A stretch of 64,000 nucleotides of DNA from Clavibacter californiensis (lineage in GTDB: Bacteria > Actinomycetota > Actinomycetes > Actinomycetales > Microbacteriaceae): NCBI RefSeq assembly GCF_021952865.1, contig NZ_CP040792.1, forward strand, positions 682,001-746,000, read 5' to 3'. The position numbers were made by a program, and so were the translations under genes. Shown piece by piece: positions 54,790 to 63,193 of the stretch. Under the pieces are notes generated by a model. The model saw only the letters and a list, made by a program, of their open reading frames with translations, was not told the DNA's origin and made no database searches. Positions within the stretch are counted from its first letter, which is position 1. Each line of letters begins with the position of its first letter.

Positions 54790-56534
54790 CCGCGGTCGCC
54801 GAGCGCCCCGGGGAGGCCCCGCCCGGCGTCCGCCCCGGCGTCGACGAGCGCGCGCCGCGTCGGCAGCCCGACCGGCAGAAGGCGCTCGCGCTGGTCGTCG
54901 TCCTCGCCATGGTCGCCTTCGCGGTCCACGCGCTGACGACGCTCGACTTCACCTGGTCGAACGTCCTCCGCAGCGTCGGCAACGCCGCGAAGGTGTTCTC
55001 GCGCATGGACCCGATCAGCTTCCCGGCGCCCGGCGACCTCGCGTACCTGATCGGGCTCACGCTCGGGATCGTCGTGCTCGGCACGCTCGCGGCCGCGCTC
55101 GTCTCCGTGCCCGTCGCCTACGCGTCGGCGCGCAACACCACCCCGGCGCCGTGGCTGCGCGGCCTCGGCCGCACGATCGGCGTGGTGACGCGCGCGGTCC
55201 CCGACGTGGTGCTCGCCCTCGCGTTCGCGCTCGCCTTCGCCCTCGGGAGCCCGCTGCCCGGCATCCTCGCCATCGGGATCCACTCGATCGGCATGATCTC
55301 GAAGCTCTTCGCCGACGCCATCGAGCAGGTCGACGAGGGGCCGCAGCGCGCGATCCGCACCACGGGCGGCACGCGCGCGCAGGAGTTCTGGGCGGGCGTC
55401 TTCCCGCAGGTGCTGCCGTCGTGGATCGCGACGGTGCTGCACCGCTTCGACATCAACCTCCGCGGCTCCGCGATCCTCGGCTACGCCGGCGTGGGCGGGC
55501 TCGGCTACGCGATGAAGGTCGCGTTCGGCCAGTTCCCGGAGGGCTACGGCCGCGGGATCGGCATCGCGATCGTCATCTTCGCGCTGTGCGTGCTGCTGGA
55601 GGTCGTGTCGTCGTCCATCCGCCGCAGCGCGCTCGGGGTGCGGCCGGCCGGACGCGGCCTGGGCGACCGGATCGTGCGGCGCCTCACGCGGGATCGCGCC
55701 CTGCCCGACAGGGCCGGCAGCGCCGGCACCGCACGCGCCGTGACCGTCGAGTCGATGCAGCGGCGGCCGTGGACGCCCGACCGGGTGCGCACCGTCGCGT
55801 GGTCGGCGCTCGCCGTGGTCGTCGTCGTGGGCGGCTACCTCATGGCCGACATCGACCTCGACCAGATCACATGGGAGTACGTCGGCCCCACCTTCCAGAG
55901 CTTCTGGCCGCCGAGCACCGGGTCGCACACGTTCGGCGAGTTCGCCGAGGCGCTGCTGGTGACGATCCAGGTGGCGTTCGCCGCGGCGCTGCTGTCGATC
56001 GTGCTCGCGCTCGTCGTCGGGTCCCTCGCCGCGCGCAACGTCGCGCCGAGCCCCGCCGTGCGCAACGCCGCGCGCACCGTGCTCGTCGTCTTCCGCGGGG
56101 TGCCCGAGCTGGTGCTCGCGATCCTGCTGATCATGATCACCGGGCTCGGCAACCAGGCGGGCGTCGTGGCGCTCGCGTTCGGCGGCGTCGGCCTCCTCGG
56201 CAAGCTCATCGCCGACTCCTTCGAGGAGGTGGGCGCCGGACCCGAGCGCGCCCTCACCGCCGTCGGCGCGACCCGTGGGCAGCGCTTCCTGTCGGCCACC
56301 TGGCCGCAGGGGCTGCCGTCGCTCGTCGGCAACTCGCTCTACCTCGTGGACACGAACATCCGGGCGGCCACGATCCTCGGCATCGTCGGCGGCAGCGGGA
56401 TCGGGTTCCACCTGACGAACGCCTCCTCCGTGATGACGCTGCACGGGCAGGTCACCACGCTCGTCGCGATGGTCTTCGTGAGCGTGCTCGCGGTCGAGGC
56501 GCTCGCCGCCTGGCTCCGCCGCGTGTTCCGGTGA
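54786..56534 (+). CDS. phnE: Fused double phosphonate permease (PhnE-PhnE)
   Basis: 582 residues, twice the usual PhnE. The first permease domain (about 25-285) has its cytoplasmic loop GPQRAIRTTGGTRAQEFWAG near 187-206. The second half (about 315-575) repeats the topology, with GAGPERALTAVGATRGQRFL near 484-503 as the matching loop. In many bacteria these are two genes (phnE1, phnE2); here one chain supplies both halves of the pore. Start GTG at 54786. Overlaps the next gene by four bases. Confidence 0.9.
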   Translation: MTAVAERPGEAPPGVRPGVDERAPRRQPDRQKALALVVVLAMVAFAVHALTTLDFTWSNVLRSVGNAAKVFSRMDPISFPAPGDLAYLIGLTLGIVVLGTLAAALVSVPVAYASARNTTPAPWLRGLGRTIGVVTRAVPDVVLALAFALAFALGSPLPGILAIGIHSIGMISKLFADAIEQVDEGPQRAIRTTGGTRAQEFWAGVFPQVLPSWIATVLHRFDINLRGSAILGYAGVGGLGYAMKVAFGQFPEGYGRGIGIAIVIFALCVLLEVVSSSIRRSALGVRPAGRGLGDRIVRRLTRDRALPDRAGSAGTARAVTVESMQRRPWTPDRVRTVAWSALAVVVVVGGYLMADIDLDQITWEYVGPTFQSFWPPSTGSHTFGEFAEALLVTIQVAFAAALLSIVLALVVGSLAARNVAPSPAVRNAARTVLVVFRGVPELVLAILLIMITGLGNQAGVVALAFGGVGLLGKLIADSFEEVGAGPERALTAVGATRGQRFLSATWPQGLPSLVGNSLYLVDTNIRAATILGIVGGSGIGFHLTNASSVMTLHGQVTTLVAMVFVSVLAVEALAAWLRRVFR

Positions 56535-57424
56535 CGGCGGACCGGCCCGCCGTCGCCGTCGTCGGGCCGGGCGCGATCGGCACGTCCGTCGCCGCGGCGC
56601 TGCACGAGGCGGGGGTGCCCGTCGTCCTCTGCGGGCGCACGCCGCGCGACCGGCTCGTGCTGGTCGCCGGCGACGCGACCGTCGTGGTCCCCGGTCCCGT
56701 GCGGACGGATCCGGCGGGGATCAGCGCGCCCGTCGACCTGGTGCTCCTCGCGGTGAAGGCCACGCAGGTCGAGGCCGCGGCACCGTGGCTCGCCGCCCTG
56801 TGCCACGCGGGCACCGTGGTCGTGGTCCTGCAGAACGGGATCGAGCAGGTGGGGGATGTCACGCCGCACGTACCGGGCTGCCCGGTCGTGCCCGCTGTGG
56901 TCTGGTTCCCCGCGGAGGCGCGGGGCGACGGATCGGTGCTCCTCCGCGGCGACCCGTGCATCACGCTGCCCGACGTGCCGGCGTCGCGCGTCGCCGTGGA
57001 CGCGCTCGCCGGCGGACGGTGCCGGGTCGAGCTCGCGGCCGACTTCCGGACGGTCGCCTGGCGGAAGCTCGTGCAGAACGCGGTGGCGGGGATCATGGCC
57101 GCCACCGGCCGGCGGGCCGGCGTGTTCCGGCGGGACGACGTGGCGGGGCTCGCCCGGACCTACGCGCGCGAGTGCCTCGGGGTGGCGCGCGCGGAGGGCG
57201 CCGTCCTCGACGACGGGGTGGCCGACCGGATCGTGGACGACTTCGCCGCGGCCCCCGCCGAGCAGGGCACCTCGATCCTCGCCGACCGGGAGGCGGGCCG
57301 GCCGCTCGAGTGGGAGGCGCGCAACGGCGTGATCCTGCGCCGGGCCCGGGCGCATGGCCTGCCCACGCCGATCGGCGACGTCCTCGTGCCGCTGCTGGCG
57401 GCGTCGAGCGACGGCCCCGGCTGA
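56531..57424 (+). CDS. Ketopantoate reductase (PanE/ApbA)-family oxidoreductase
   Basis: 297 residues from GTG 56531. N-terminal NAD(P) fold VAVVGPGAIGTSVAAAL near 8-24, VDLVLLAVKATQVE near 66-79, LQNGIEQV near 99, and the C-terminal helical domain with WRKLVQNAVAGIMAATGRR near 178-196 (family Lys and Asn). Typical PanE makes pantoate, but here the gene is translationally coupled to phnE, so a role on a phosphonate-derived 2-oxo acid is possible. Ends the phnDCE operon, at the inverted repeat shared with the convergent operon. Confidence 0.82.
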   Translation: MTADRPAVAVVGPGAIGTSVAAALHEAGVPVVLCGRTPRDRLVLVAGDATVVVPGPVRTDPAGISAPVDLVLLAVKATQVEAAAPWLAALCHAGTVVVVLQNGIEQVGDVTPHVPGCPVVPAVVWFPAEARGDGSVLLRGDPCITLPDVPASRVAVDALAGGRCRVELAADFRTVAWRKLVQNAVAGIMAATGRRAGVFRRDDVAGLARTYARECLGVARAEGAVLDDGVADRIVDDFAAAPAEQGTSILADREAGRPLEWEARNGVILRRARAHGLPTPIGDVLVPLLAASSDGPG

Positions 57425-57445
57425 CCCGCCGGTCGCGCGTCAGCC
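57419..57445. terminator. Inverted repeat spanning two convergent stop codons
   Basis: GGCTGAC (57419-57425) pairs with GTCAGCC (57439-57445), 7 bp, 13-base loop. It contains both TGA stops of the convergent reductase and hexapeptide transferase genes; the only candidate terminator in this 15-base gap. Confidence 0.45.
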
Positions 57446-58057
57446 CTCGTACCGCTCCAGGAACGCCTCGGTCGGCAGCGCGCGGAAGTCGTCCAGGCGC
57501 GCGCGGAGGGTCGCGTGATCCCAGTCCCACCACGCGAGCCGGCGCAGGCGCTCGGCGATCTCGCGCGGCTGGCGGAAGCGGATCACGGTGGCGGGGACGC
57601 CCGCGACTATCGCGTAGTCCGGCACGTCGCGCGTGACGACGGCGCCGGACGCGACGACCGCGCCGTCCCCGACGCGCACGCCCGGCTTGATCATGGCGCT
57701 GTGCCCGATCCAGGTGTCGTGCCCGATGGAGGTGCGGCGGGAGCGGCGGTGCGCGAAGAACTCCGCGTCGTCGTCGACGTCGTCCCAGTACATGGTGCTG
57801 CGGTACATGAAGTGGTGCAGCGTCGCCCGATCGAGCGGGTGGTCGGTGGCGCCGATCCGCACGGCGCTCGCGATGTTCGAGAAGCGGCCCACGTCGGTGT
57901 GCGCGAAGTCGCACAGGCGGTCGCAGTAGCTGTAGTCGCCGATCACGGTGTCGAGCAGGCGCGTGCCCGCGCCGATCTGCGTCCAGCGGCCGAGCTCGCT
58001 GCCGGCCATGACGACGTCGGGGGCGATCAGGGGCTCCTCGGTGAGCTTCGTGGTCAT
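57440..58057 (-). CDS. Phosphonate-operon hexapeptide-repeat transferase
   Basis: 205 residues. Left-handed beta-helix hexapeptide pattern ([20 protein letters not shown] near 28-47, [30 protein letters not shown] near 110-139) ending [12 protein letters not shown]. This matches the chloramphenicol/xenobiotic acetyltransferase-like proteins found in C-P lyase operons (phosphonate metabolism transferase family). Last gene of the leftward phn operon, with a four-base overlap. Probably modifies a phosphonate or an intermediate; substrate unproven. Confidence 0.88.
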   Translation of the reverse strand: MTTKLTEEPLIAPDVVMAGSELGRWTQIGAGTRLLDTVIGDYSYCDRLCDFAHTDVGRFSNIASAVRIGATDHPLDRATLHHFMYRSTMYWDDVDDDAEFFAHRRSRRTSIGHDTWIGHSAMIKPGVRVGDGAVVASGAVVTRDVPDYAIVAGVPATVIRFRQPREIAERLRRLAWWDWDHATLRARLDDFRALPTEAFLERYEG

Positions 58058-58809
58058 GGGGTCTCCGTCCGTCCGCGGGGCGCGGGGTCGATGGGGTGGG
58101 GGAGCGGGGAGGCGGCCGGCGCCGAGGCTGTCGGTGCCGATCCGGCCGGTGCCGATGCTGTCGGTGTAGATCCGGCAGGTGCCGATCCGGCCAGGGCGGA
58201 CGCGCGGGCCGCCCGGATGGCGTGGAGCAGCGCCTCGCCGCCCTCGGCGACCGTGCCGTGGTTCCGCACCTCGTGGTCGGCCACCCGGTCGGGCGCCGGA
58301 TCCTGGCGGGCGAGCCGCCGGGCGATGTCGTCGGCGGCCTCTCGTCCGCGCTCGCGGAGCCGGGCGGCCCGCACGTCGTCGGATACCGTGATCCGCACCA
58401 CGACCAGCCGGGCGTAGCGCGCCTGGAGCACGTCGAGCATGCTGCGGGAGACGTTCGCGACCACGGCCGCGCCGGCGCGGATGGCGTCGTCGGTCGTGGC
58501 GGGGATCCCGTAGGAGAGGCCGTGCGCGTGCCAGGTCACGGCATAGTCGCCGCGCGCGGCCGCCGCGGCGAACTCCTCGTCGCCGACGGCGTCGAAGTCC
58601 TCGCCGGGCCCGGGCGGCCGGGTGATGGCGCGGCGGGGGAAGTGCGCGTCCGGTCCGCTGCGCGCGCGGGCGGCGCCGAGCAGCGCGTCCTTGCCGACCC
58701 CGCTCGCGCCGACGACGGCGACGAACGGGCCGGGGCCGAGGGGGACGGGAGCCGGAGCGGCGGGAGCGGGAGCGGCCGGCGCGGCGCCGGCAGAGACGGC
58801 GTCGCTCAC
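58054..58809 (-). CDS. phnN: Ribose 1,5-bisphosphate phosphokinase PhnN
   Basis: 251 residues; GTG start at 58809 overlapping the phnM stop. PhnN phosphorylates ribose 1,5-bisphosphate to PRPP, the last step of the C-P lyase pathway. The guanylate-kinase-like P-loop [13 protein letters not shown] is near 33-45, [15 protein letters not shown] near 60-74. The enzyme core ends near residue 205; the rest is a 30-bp repeat-encoded Ala/Pro/Ser/Thr tail (58121-58190), and the first 25 residues are Ala/Pro-rich. Both tails look dispensable. Confidence 0.9.
   Translation of the reverse strand: MSDAVSAGAAPAAPAPAAPAPVPLGPGPFVAVVGASGVGKDALLGAARARSGPDAHFPRRAITRPPGPGEDFDAVGDEEFAAAAARGDYAVTWHAHGLSYGIPATTDDAIRAGAAVVANVSRSMLDVLQARYARLVVVRITVSDDVRAARLRERGREAADDIARRLARQDPAPDRVADHEVRNHGTVAEGGEALLHAIRAARASALAGSAPAGSTPTASAPAGSAPTASAPAASPLPHPIDPAPRGRTETP
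58121..58195. repeat. 30-bp tandem repeat in the phnN 3' end
   Basis: Units 58121-58150 and 58151-58180 differ at four positions, then a partial third unit. In frame on the minus strand they encode [10 protein letters not shown] and [10 protein letters not shown] repeats at the C-terminus of PhnN. Confidence 0.9.
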
Positions 58810-59987
58810 GACACCCGCGCTCCCCGGAGGTGCACGCCGCGGACGACGGGCACGGTGCGGCCGCCGGGGTGGCGCTCGCTCGCGGGCACGACGTGGCGGT
58901 GCACGCGCACGAGGTCCGCGCGCGCGCCCACGCGGATCGACCCGCGGTCGTCGAGCCCGACGGCCCGCGCCGGGTCGCCGCTGACGAGTCGCACCCCGCG
59001 CGTGAGGGGCAGGATCCCGTCGGCGTCGAGCTGCACGATCGCCTGCAGCGGGCTCGCGGGGACGTAGTCGGAGGAGAGCACGTCGAGCAGCCCCAGCGCG
59101 AGCAGCTCGGCGGCCGCGACGTTGCCCGACTGGCTGCCGCCGCGCACGATGTTCGGCGCGCCCATGACGATCAGCTGCCCGTGCTCGCGGGCGGCGCGCG
59201 CGGCGACCTCGGTCGTCGGGAACTCGGAGATGCGCACCCCGAGCGCCGCGGACTCCTCGACGTGCGCGACGGTGGCGTCGTCGTGGGCCGCGAGCGTCAC
59301 CCCGCGCGCGGTGGCGAGCTCGGCGATGGCGATGCGGTTGGGCGTCGAGTGCTCCGCTGCGACGGCCTGCAGCTCCTCCATGAGGGCGCCGATCCCCGCC
59401 TGGGACACGCGTCCGCGGCCCACCATGTAGCGCGAGAACGCCTCGACGTCCGCGTACTGGCGCTGCCCGGGCGTGTGGTCCATGAGCGAGGCCAGGCGGA
59501 CGGACGCGATGCGGTCGAACTCGCGGAACTCGGCGGCCGTGTCCGGCGCCGCGACCTCGCAGCGCAGGTGGATGAGGTGCTCCGCGCGCAGCAGCCCGGC
59601 GGCCACGGCGTGCTCGATGGCCTCCGCGAGCGAGAGCGACAGCGTGGTGGCGTCGTCCCGGCCCTCGAGGGTGCCGATGCGGATCGCGTCGAAGACCGTG
59701 GTGACGCCGGCGCCGCTCAGCTGCGCGTCGTGCGCGAGGACGGCGGGGATCGGATCCCAGCGCGTGCCCGGCCGGGGCTGCGCGTGCGACTCGAGGTGGT
59801 CGGTGTGCAGCTCGACGAGGCCGGGGATCAGGAGGTCGCCGTCGAGGTCGTCGCCGGTGCCGCCGACCTCGCCCGCGGTGCCGGGGGAGATGTCGGCGAC
59901 GAGGCCGTCGCGGATCAGGACGGATCCGTGCAGCACCTCGTCGTCGAGGACGATGCGGGCGTTGCGCAGGACGGTCTCGCGGCTCAT
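58806..59987 (-). CDS. phnM: RPnTP hydrolase PhnM (alpha-D-ribose 1-methylphosphonate 5-triphosphate diphosphatase)
   Basis: 393 residues from ATG 59987 with GAAGGA upstream. An amidohydrolase-fold enzyme that removes pyrophosphate from the 5-triphosphate intermediate before the C-P lyase step. Metal motif [14 protein letters not shown] near 52-65; [20 protein letters not shown] near 281-300 and [13 protein letters not shown] near 306-318 are typical PhnM blocks. Four-base overlaps with the neighbours on both sides. Confidence 0.92.
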   Translation of the reverse strand: MSRETVLRNARIVLDDEVLHGSVLIRDGLVADISPGTAGEVGGTGDDLDGDLLIPGLVELHTDHLESHAQPRPGTRWDPIPAVLAHDAQLSGAGVTTVFDAIRIGTLEGRDDATTLSLSLAEAIEHAVAAGLLRAEHLIHLRCEVAAPDTAAEFREFDRIASVRLASLMDHTPGQRQYADVEAFSRYMVGRGRVSQAGIGALMEELQAVAAEHSTPNRIAIAELATARGVTLAAHDDATVAHVEESAALGVRISEFPTTEVAARAAREHGQLIVMGAPNIVRGGSQSGNVAAAELLALGLLDVLSSDYVPASPLQAIVQLDADGILPLTRGVRLVSGDPARAVGLDDRGSIRVGARADLVRVHRHVVPASERHPGGRTVPVVRGVHLRGARVS

Positions 59988-60793
59988 CGGGGTCCTTCGG
60001 TTTCGAGCGCCGGGGCGGCGCGGGGGTGGGGCGTGGTGTCGGGGTCGTGCGAGGTGTCCTCGAGGGCGGCGCGGGGGAGGAGCGGGGTGCGGAGCGGGTG
60101 GACGGAGTGGAGGCGGAAGGCGGCGCCGGGGGCGTCCTCGATCACGACGGCGAGCGCGTCGACGGCGACCGGGCGGTCCGTCCCGTCCGCGAACCAGGCG
60201 GCGAGGGCGGCCTCGGCGCGGGGGCGCGCGGCGGTGGGGATCCGGTCGGTGAGGGTCAGGTGGAAGCGGAACCCGTCGAGCACGTGCGGGTAGCCCCACG
60301 TCGCGAGGAGCTCGCGCTGGCGCGGGCTGAGGGAGGCGGGGTCCCGGCGTGCGGTCTCCGCGTCGGTCGGGGGAGCGCGGAACGCGTCGAGGCCCATGAC
60401 GACGTCCGCGGCGAGCGCGTCCAGCGCCGGGACCGGCCCCGTCGGCACGAGCGCGAGGAAGCCGCCGAGCGAGGCGACCCGGAGGCCGGGCAGCGCGACG
60501 GGATCGCGGGCGCCCGCGAGCTCGGCGACCGCGGCCTCGAGCCCGGCGATGTCGTGCCCGTCGGCGAGGCGGAAGGGCGCCTTGAGCGTCCCGTGGAAGC
60601 CGTAGCGCCGGGCGTCGACCGTGATCGCGTCGACCTCTGCGCGCGTCCAGCCCACGGGCGCGCCGGGGGCGGGTGCCGCGGATCCGCCGACGACGGACCG
60701 CCCGAGCCACGCCTCGGCGCGCTCCCGCAGCAGGATCCCGACGGGGTCGTCCGAGCCGACGCCGGGGATGGCGTAGACCGCGACGCGGGTCAT
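59984..60793 (-). CDS. DUF1045 phosphonate-operon protein (2H phosphoesterase-like)
   Basis: 269 residues from ATG 60793. Two H-x-T/S motifs, YGFHGTLKAPFRL near 62-74 and FRFHLTLTDRIP near 172-183, make this a 2H-fold phosphoesterase-like protein; the family is found in C-P lyase operons, where a cyclic-phosphate phosphodiesterase role in place of PhnP is plausible. No phnP is present in the window. Pro/Thr-rich C-terminal tail. Overlaps phnL and phnM genes by four bases. Confidence 0.88.
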   Translation of the reverse strand: MTRVAVYAIPGVGSDDPVGILLRERAEAWLGRSVVGGSAAPAPGAPVGWTRAEVDAITVDARRYGFHGTLKAPFRLADGHDIAGLEAAVAELAGARDPVALPGLRVASLGGFLALVPTGPVPALDALAADVVMGLDAFRAPPTDAETARRDPASLSPRQRELLATWGYPHVLDGFRFHLTLTDRIPTAARPRAEAALAAWFADGTDRPVAVDALAVVIEDAPGAAFRLHSVHPLRTPLLPRAALEDTSHDPDTTPHPRAAPALETEGPR

Positions 60794-61548
60794 CGGGCGG
60801 CCACCGCGACGGCCGGTACGAACGCCTCCACGTCCACGGCCCGGTCGGCGACCGCGGCCCGCACCTCGGCGTCGTGGAAGATCCCGAGCATGCCGACGCC
60901 GGCGGCGCGCTTCTCGGCGATCAGCTCGACCACCACGTCGCGGTTCCGGGCGTCGAGCGACGCGGTCGGCTCGTCGAGGAGGAGGAGCGGCAGCTCCGGC
61001 AGGAACCCGCGCGCGACGTTCACGCGCTGCTGCTCGCCGCCCGAGAAGGTCGCGGGCGGCAGCGACCACAGCCGCTCCGGGATCGACAGCCGCGTGAGGA
61101 TGCGCGCGGCCCGGTCGCGCGCGTCCTCCGCGTCGACCCCGCGCTCGACGAGCGGCTCGGCCACCACGTCGAGCGTGCCGACGCGCGGGACGCAGCGGAG
61201 GAACTGGCTCACGTAGCCGACCGCGTCGCGGCGGGCCGCGAGCACGGCGCGCGGCGGGGCGGTCGCCATGTCGACGTCGCCGCCCGGAGCGTGCACCACG
61301 ATGCGGCCGCGGTCGGCGAGGTAGTTGCCGTAGACGAGCTTCAGGACCGTGGACTTCCCGGCCCCGGAGGCGCCGCCGAGGACGACCGCCTCGGCGCGGC
61401 CGACGACGAAGGAGAGGCCGTCGAGGACGGCGAGCCGCTGGCCGCCCTGCAGGTGCATCGTGAAGGTCTTGCCCACCCCGTCGACGGTCAGGATCGGGGC
61501 TGGCGCGGGCGCGGGTCCGGGGGTGCTTCCGGTCATGGGGCGGATCAT
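60790..61548 (-). CDS. phnL: C-P lyase ABC-type ATP-binding protein PhnL
   Basis: 252 residues from ATG 61548 (overlaps the phnK stop; an ATG at 61536 is the alternative). Walker A LGGASGAGKSTVLKLVYGNY near 57-76, signature FSGGEQQRVNVARGFLPELP near 168-187, Walker B LLLLDEPTASLD near 188-199. VGYVSQFLRCVPRVGTLDVV near 110-129 is typical of PhnL. Not a transporter subunit; works with the C-P lyase core. Confidence 0.92.
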   Translation of the reverse strand: MIRPMTGSTPGPAPAPAPILTVDGVGKTFTMHLQGGQRLAVLDGLSFVVGRAEAVVLGGASGAGKSTVLKLVYGNYLADRGRIVVHAPGGDVDMATAPPRAVLAARRDAVGYVSQFLRCVPRVGTLDVVAEPLVERGVDAEDARDRAARILTRLSIPERLWSLPPATFSGGEQQRVNVARGFLPELPLLLLDEPTASLDARNRDVVVELIAEKRAAGVGMLGIFHDAEVRAAVADRAVDVEAFVPAVAVAAR

Positions 61549-62327
61549 CCTTGCAGGATCGAGGAGACGAGCAGCTGGGTGTAGGCGGCCTGCGGGTCGT
61601 CGAGGACCCGGTCGGTGAGGCCGGACTCGATGACGCGGCCGTCCTTCATCACGAGCGTGCGGTGCGAGATGAGGCGGGCGACGGCGAGGTCGTGGGTGAC
61701 GATCACGACCGCGAGGCCGAGCTCCGCCACCAGGCCGCGGATGAGGTCGAGCAGGCGCGCCTGCACGGAGACGTCGAGGCCGCTCGTGGGCTCGTCCATG
61801 AAGACGAGCCGCGGCGAGACGACGAGGTTCCGGGCGATCTGCAGCCGCTGCCGCATGCCGCCGGAGAACGTCGTCGGGTGGTCGTCGATGCGGTCGACCG
61901 GGATCTCCACGTGCCGCAGCCACTCGGCCGCCGTCTCGCGGATCCGCCCGTAGTGCCGCCACCCGTTCGTCATGAGCGGCTCGCCGACGTTGCCGCCCGC
62001 GCTCACGTGCATGCGCAGGCCGTCGGCGGGATCCTGGTGCACGAAGCCCCACTCGCTCCGCCACAGCCGGCGCACCGCGCTCTCGGACAGGTCCGCGAGC
62101 TCCACGACCTCGCCGTCGGCCAGCCGGTAGCGGATGCTGCCCGCGCTGAGCGCGAGCCGCTGGGACAGGGTGCCGAGCAGGGTCGACTTCCCGGATCCCG
62201 ACTCGCCCACGACCGCGAGCACCTCGCCCGGGTACAGGTCGAGGTCGACGTCGCGGCAGCCGTAGCGGTCGCCGTAGCGGTGGGCGGCCCCGCGGACCTC
62301 GAGCAGCGGTCGGTCGTCGTCGCTCAT
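61545..62327 (-). CDS. phnK: C-P lyase ABC-type ATP-binding protein PhnK
   Basis: 260 residues. Walker A VVGESGSGKSTLLGTLSQRL near 39-58, SEWGFVHQDPADGLRMHVSA near 90-109 (PhnK-typical Q-loop), signature FSGGMRQRLQIARNLVVSPR near 154-173, Walker B LVFMDEPTSGLDVSVQ near 174-189. Binds the PhnGHIJ core complex. Four-base overlaps on both sides. Confidence 0.94.
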   Translation of the reverse strand: MSDDDRPLLEVRGAAHRYGDRYGCRDVDLDLYPGEVLAVVGESGSGKSTLLGTLSQRLALSAGSIRYRLADGEVVELADLSESAVRRLWRSEWGFVHQDPADGLRMHVSAGGNVGEPLMTNGWRHYGRIRETAAEWLRHVEIPVDRIDDHPTTFSGGMRQRLQIARNLVVSPRLVFMDEPTSGLDVSVQARLLDLIRGLVAELGLAVVIVTHDLAVARLISHRTLVMKDGRVIESGLTDRVLDDPQAAYTQLLVSSILQG

Positions 62328-63193
62328 GCGCGCGCCTCCTCGTCGTGGGCGCGAGCGGCCTCGACCGTGCGCTCGCAGTGGTCGGTGTCGGAGCAGACGT
62401 GCATGGACGCGCCCCGGTCGTCGGTGATGACCTCGTCGAGGTACACGCCCGTGGATCCGCAGATCGTGCACGGGTCCTCGAAGGACTGCGGCTCGAACGG
62501 GTGGTCCTCGAAGCCGAGGCTCTCCACGCTCGTGTACGGCGGCACCGCGTAGATCCGCTTCTCGCGACCGGCGCCGAACAGCTGCAGCGCCGGGCTCATG
62601 TGCATCTTCGGGTTGTCGAAGCTCGGGACGGGGGACGGCGCCATGAGGTACCGGCCGGCGACCATCACGGGGTAGTCGTACGTCTTCGCGACGTGCCCGA
62701 AGCGCGCGATGTCCTCGTAGAGCTTCACGTACATCAGCCCGTACTCCTCGAGCGCGTGCAGGCGCCGGGTCTCCGTCTCGCGGGGCTCGAGGAAGCGCAG
62801 CGGCTCCGGCATGGGCACCTGGTAGACGATGACCTGGCCCTCGGCGAGCGGCGTCTCGGGGATCCGGTGCCGGGTCTGGATCACGGTGGCCTCGTCGGTG
62901 CGCGTGGTGGTCGCGACGCCGGCGACGGAGGCGAAGAACTGCCGGATGGAGACGGCGTTCGTGGTGTCGTCCGCGCCCTGGTCGATGACCTTCAGGACGT
63001 CGTCCTCGCCGATCACGGCCGCCGTGACCTGCACGCCGCCCGTGCCCCAGCCGCGCGGCATGGGCACCTCGCGGCTCGCGAACGGCACCTGGAATCCGGG
63101 GATCGCGACGGCCTTGAGGAGCGCGCGGCGGATCATGCGCTTGGTCTGCTCGTCGAGGTAGCCGAGGTTGTAGCCGATGAGGGAGGCGCTCAT
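62324..63193 (-). CDS. phnJ: Carbon-phosphorus lyase catalytic subunit PhnJ
   Basis: 289 residues; a radical-SAM enzyme that breaks the C-P bond, releasing an alkane and ribose cyclic phosphate. The iron-sulphur Cys set is in place: CTIC at about 242 and 245, then CSDTDHC at about 267 and 273, matching Cys241/244/266/272 of the E. coli enzyme with an offset of one. N-terminus SLIGYNLGYLDEQTKRMIRR and PKMHMSPALQLFGAGREKRI near 198-217 are diagnostic. Four-base overlaps with phnI and phnK. Confidence 0.97.
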   Translation of the reverse strand: MSASLIGYNLGYLDEQTKRMIRRALLKAVAIPGFQVPFASREVPMPRGWGTGGVQVTAAVIGEDDVLKVIDQGADDTTNAVSIRQFFASVAGVATTTRTDEATVIQTRHRIPETPLAEGQVIVYQVPMPEPLRFLEPRETETRRLHALEEYGLMYVKLYEDIARFGHVAKTYDYPVMVAGRYLMAPSPVPSFDNPKMHMSPALQLFGAGREKRIYAVPPYTSVESLGFEDHPFEPQSFEDPCTICGSTGVYLDEVITDDRGASMHVCSDTDHCERTVEAARAHDEEARA

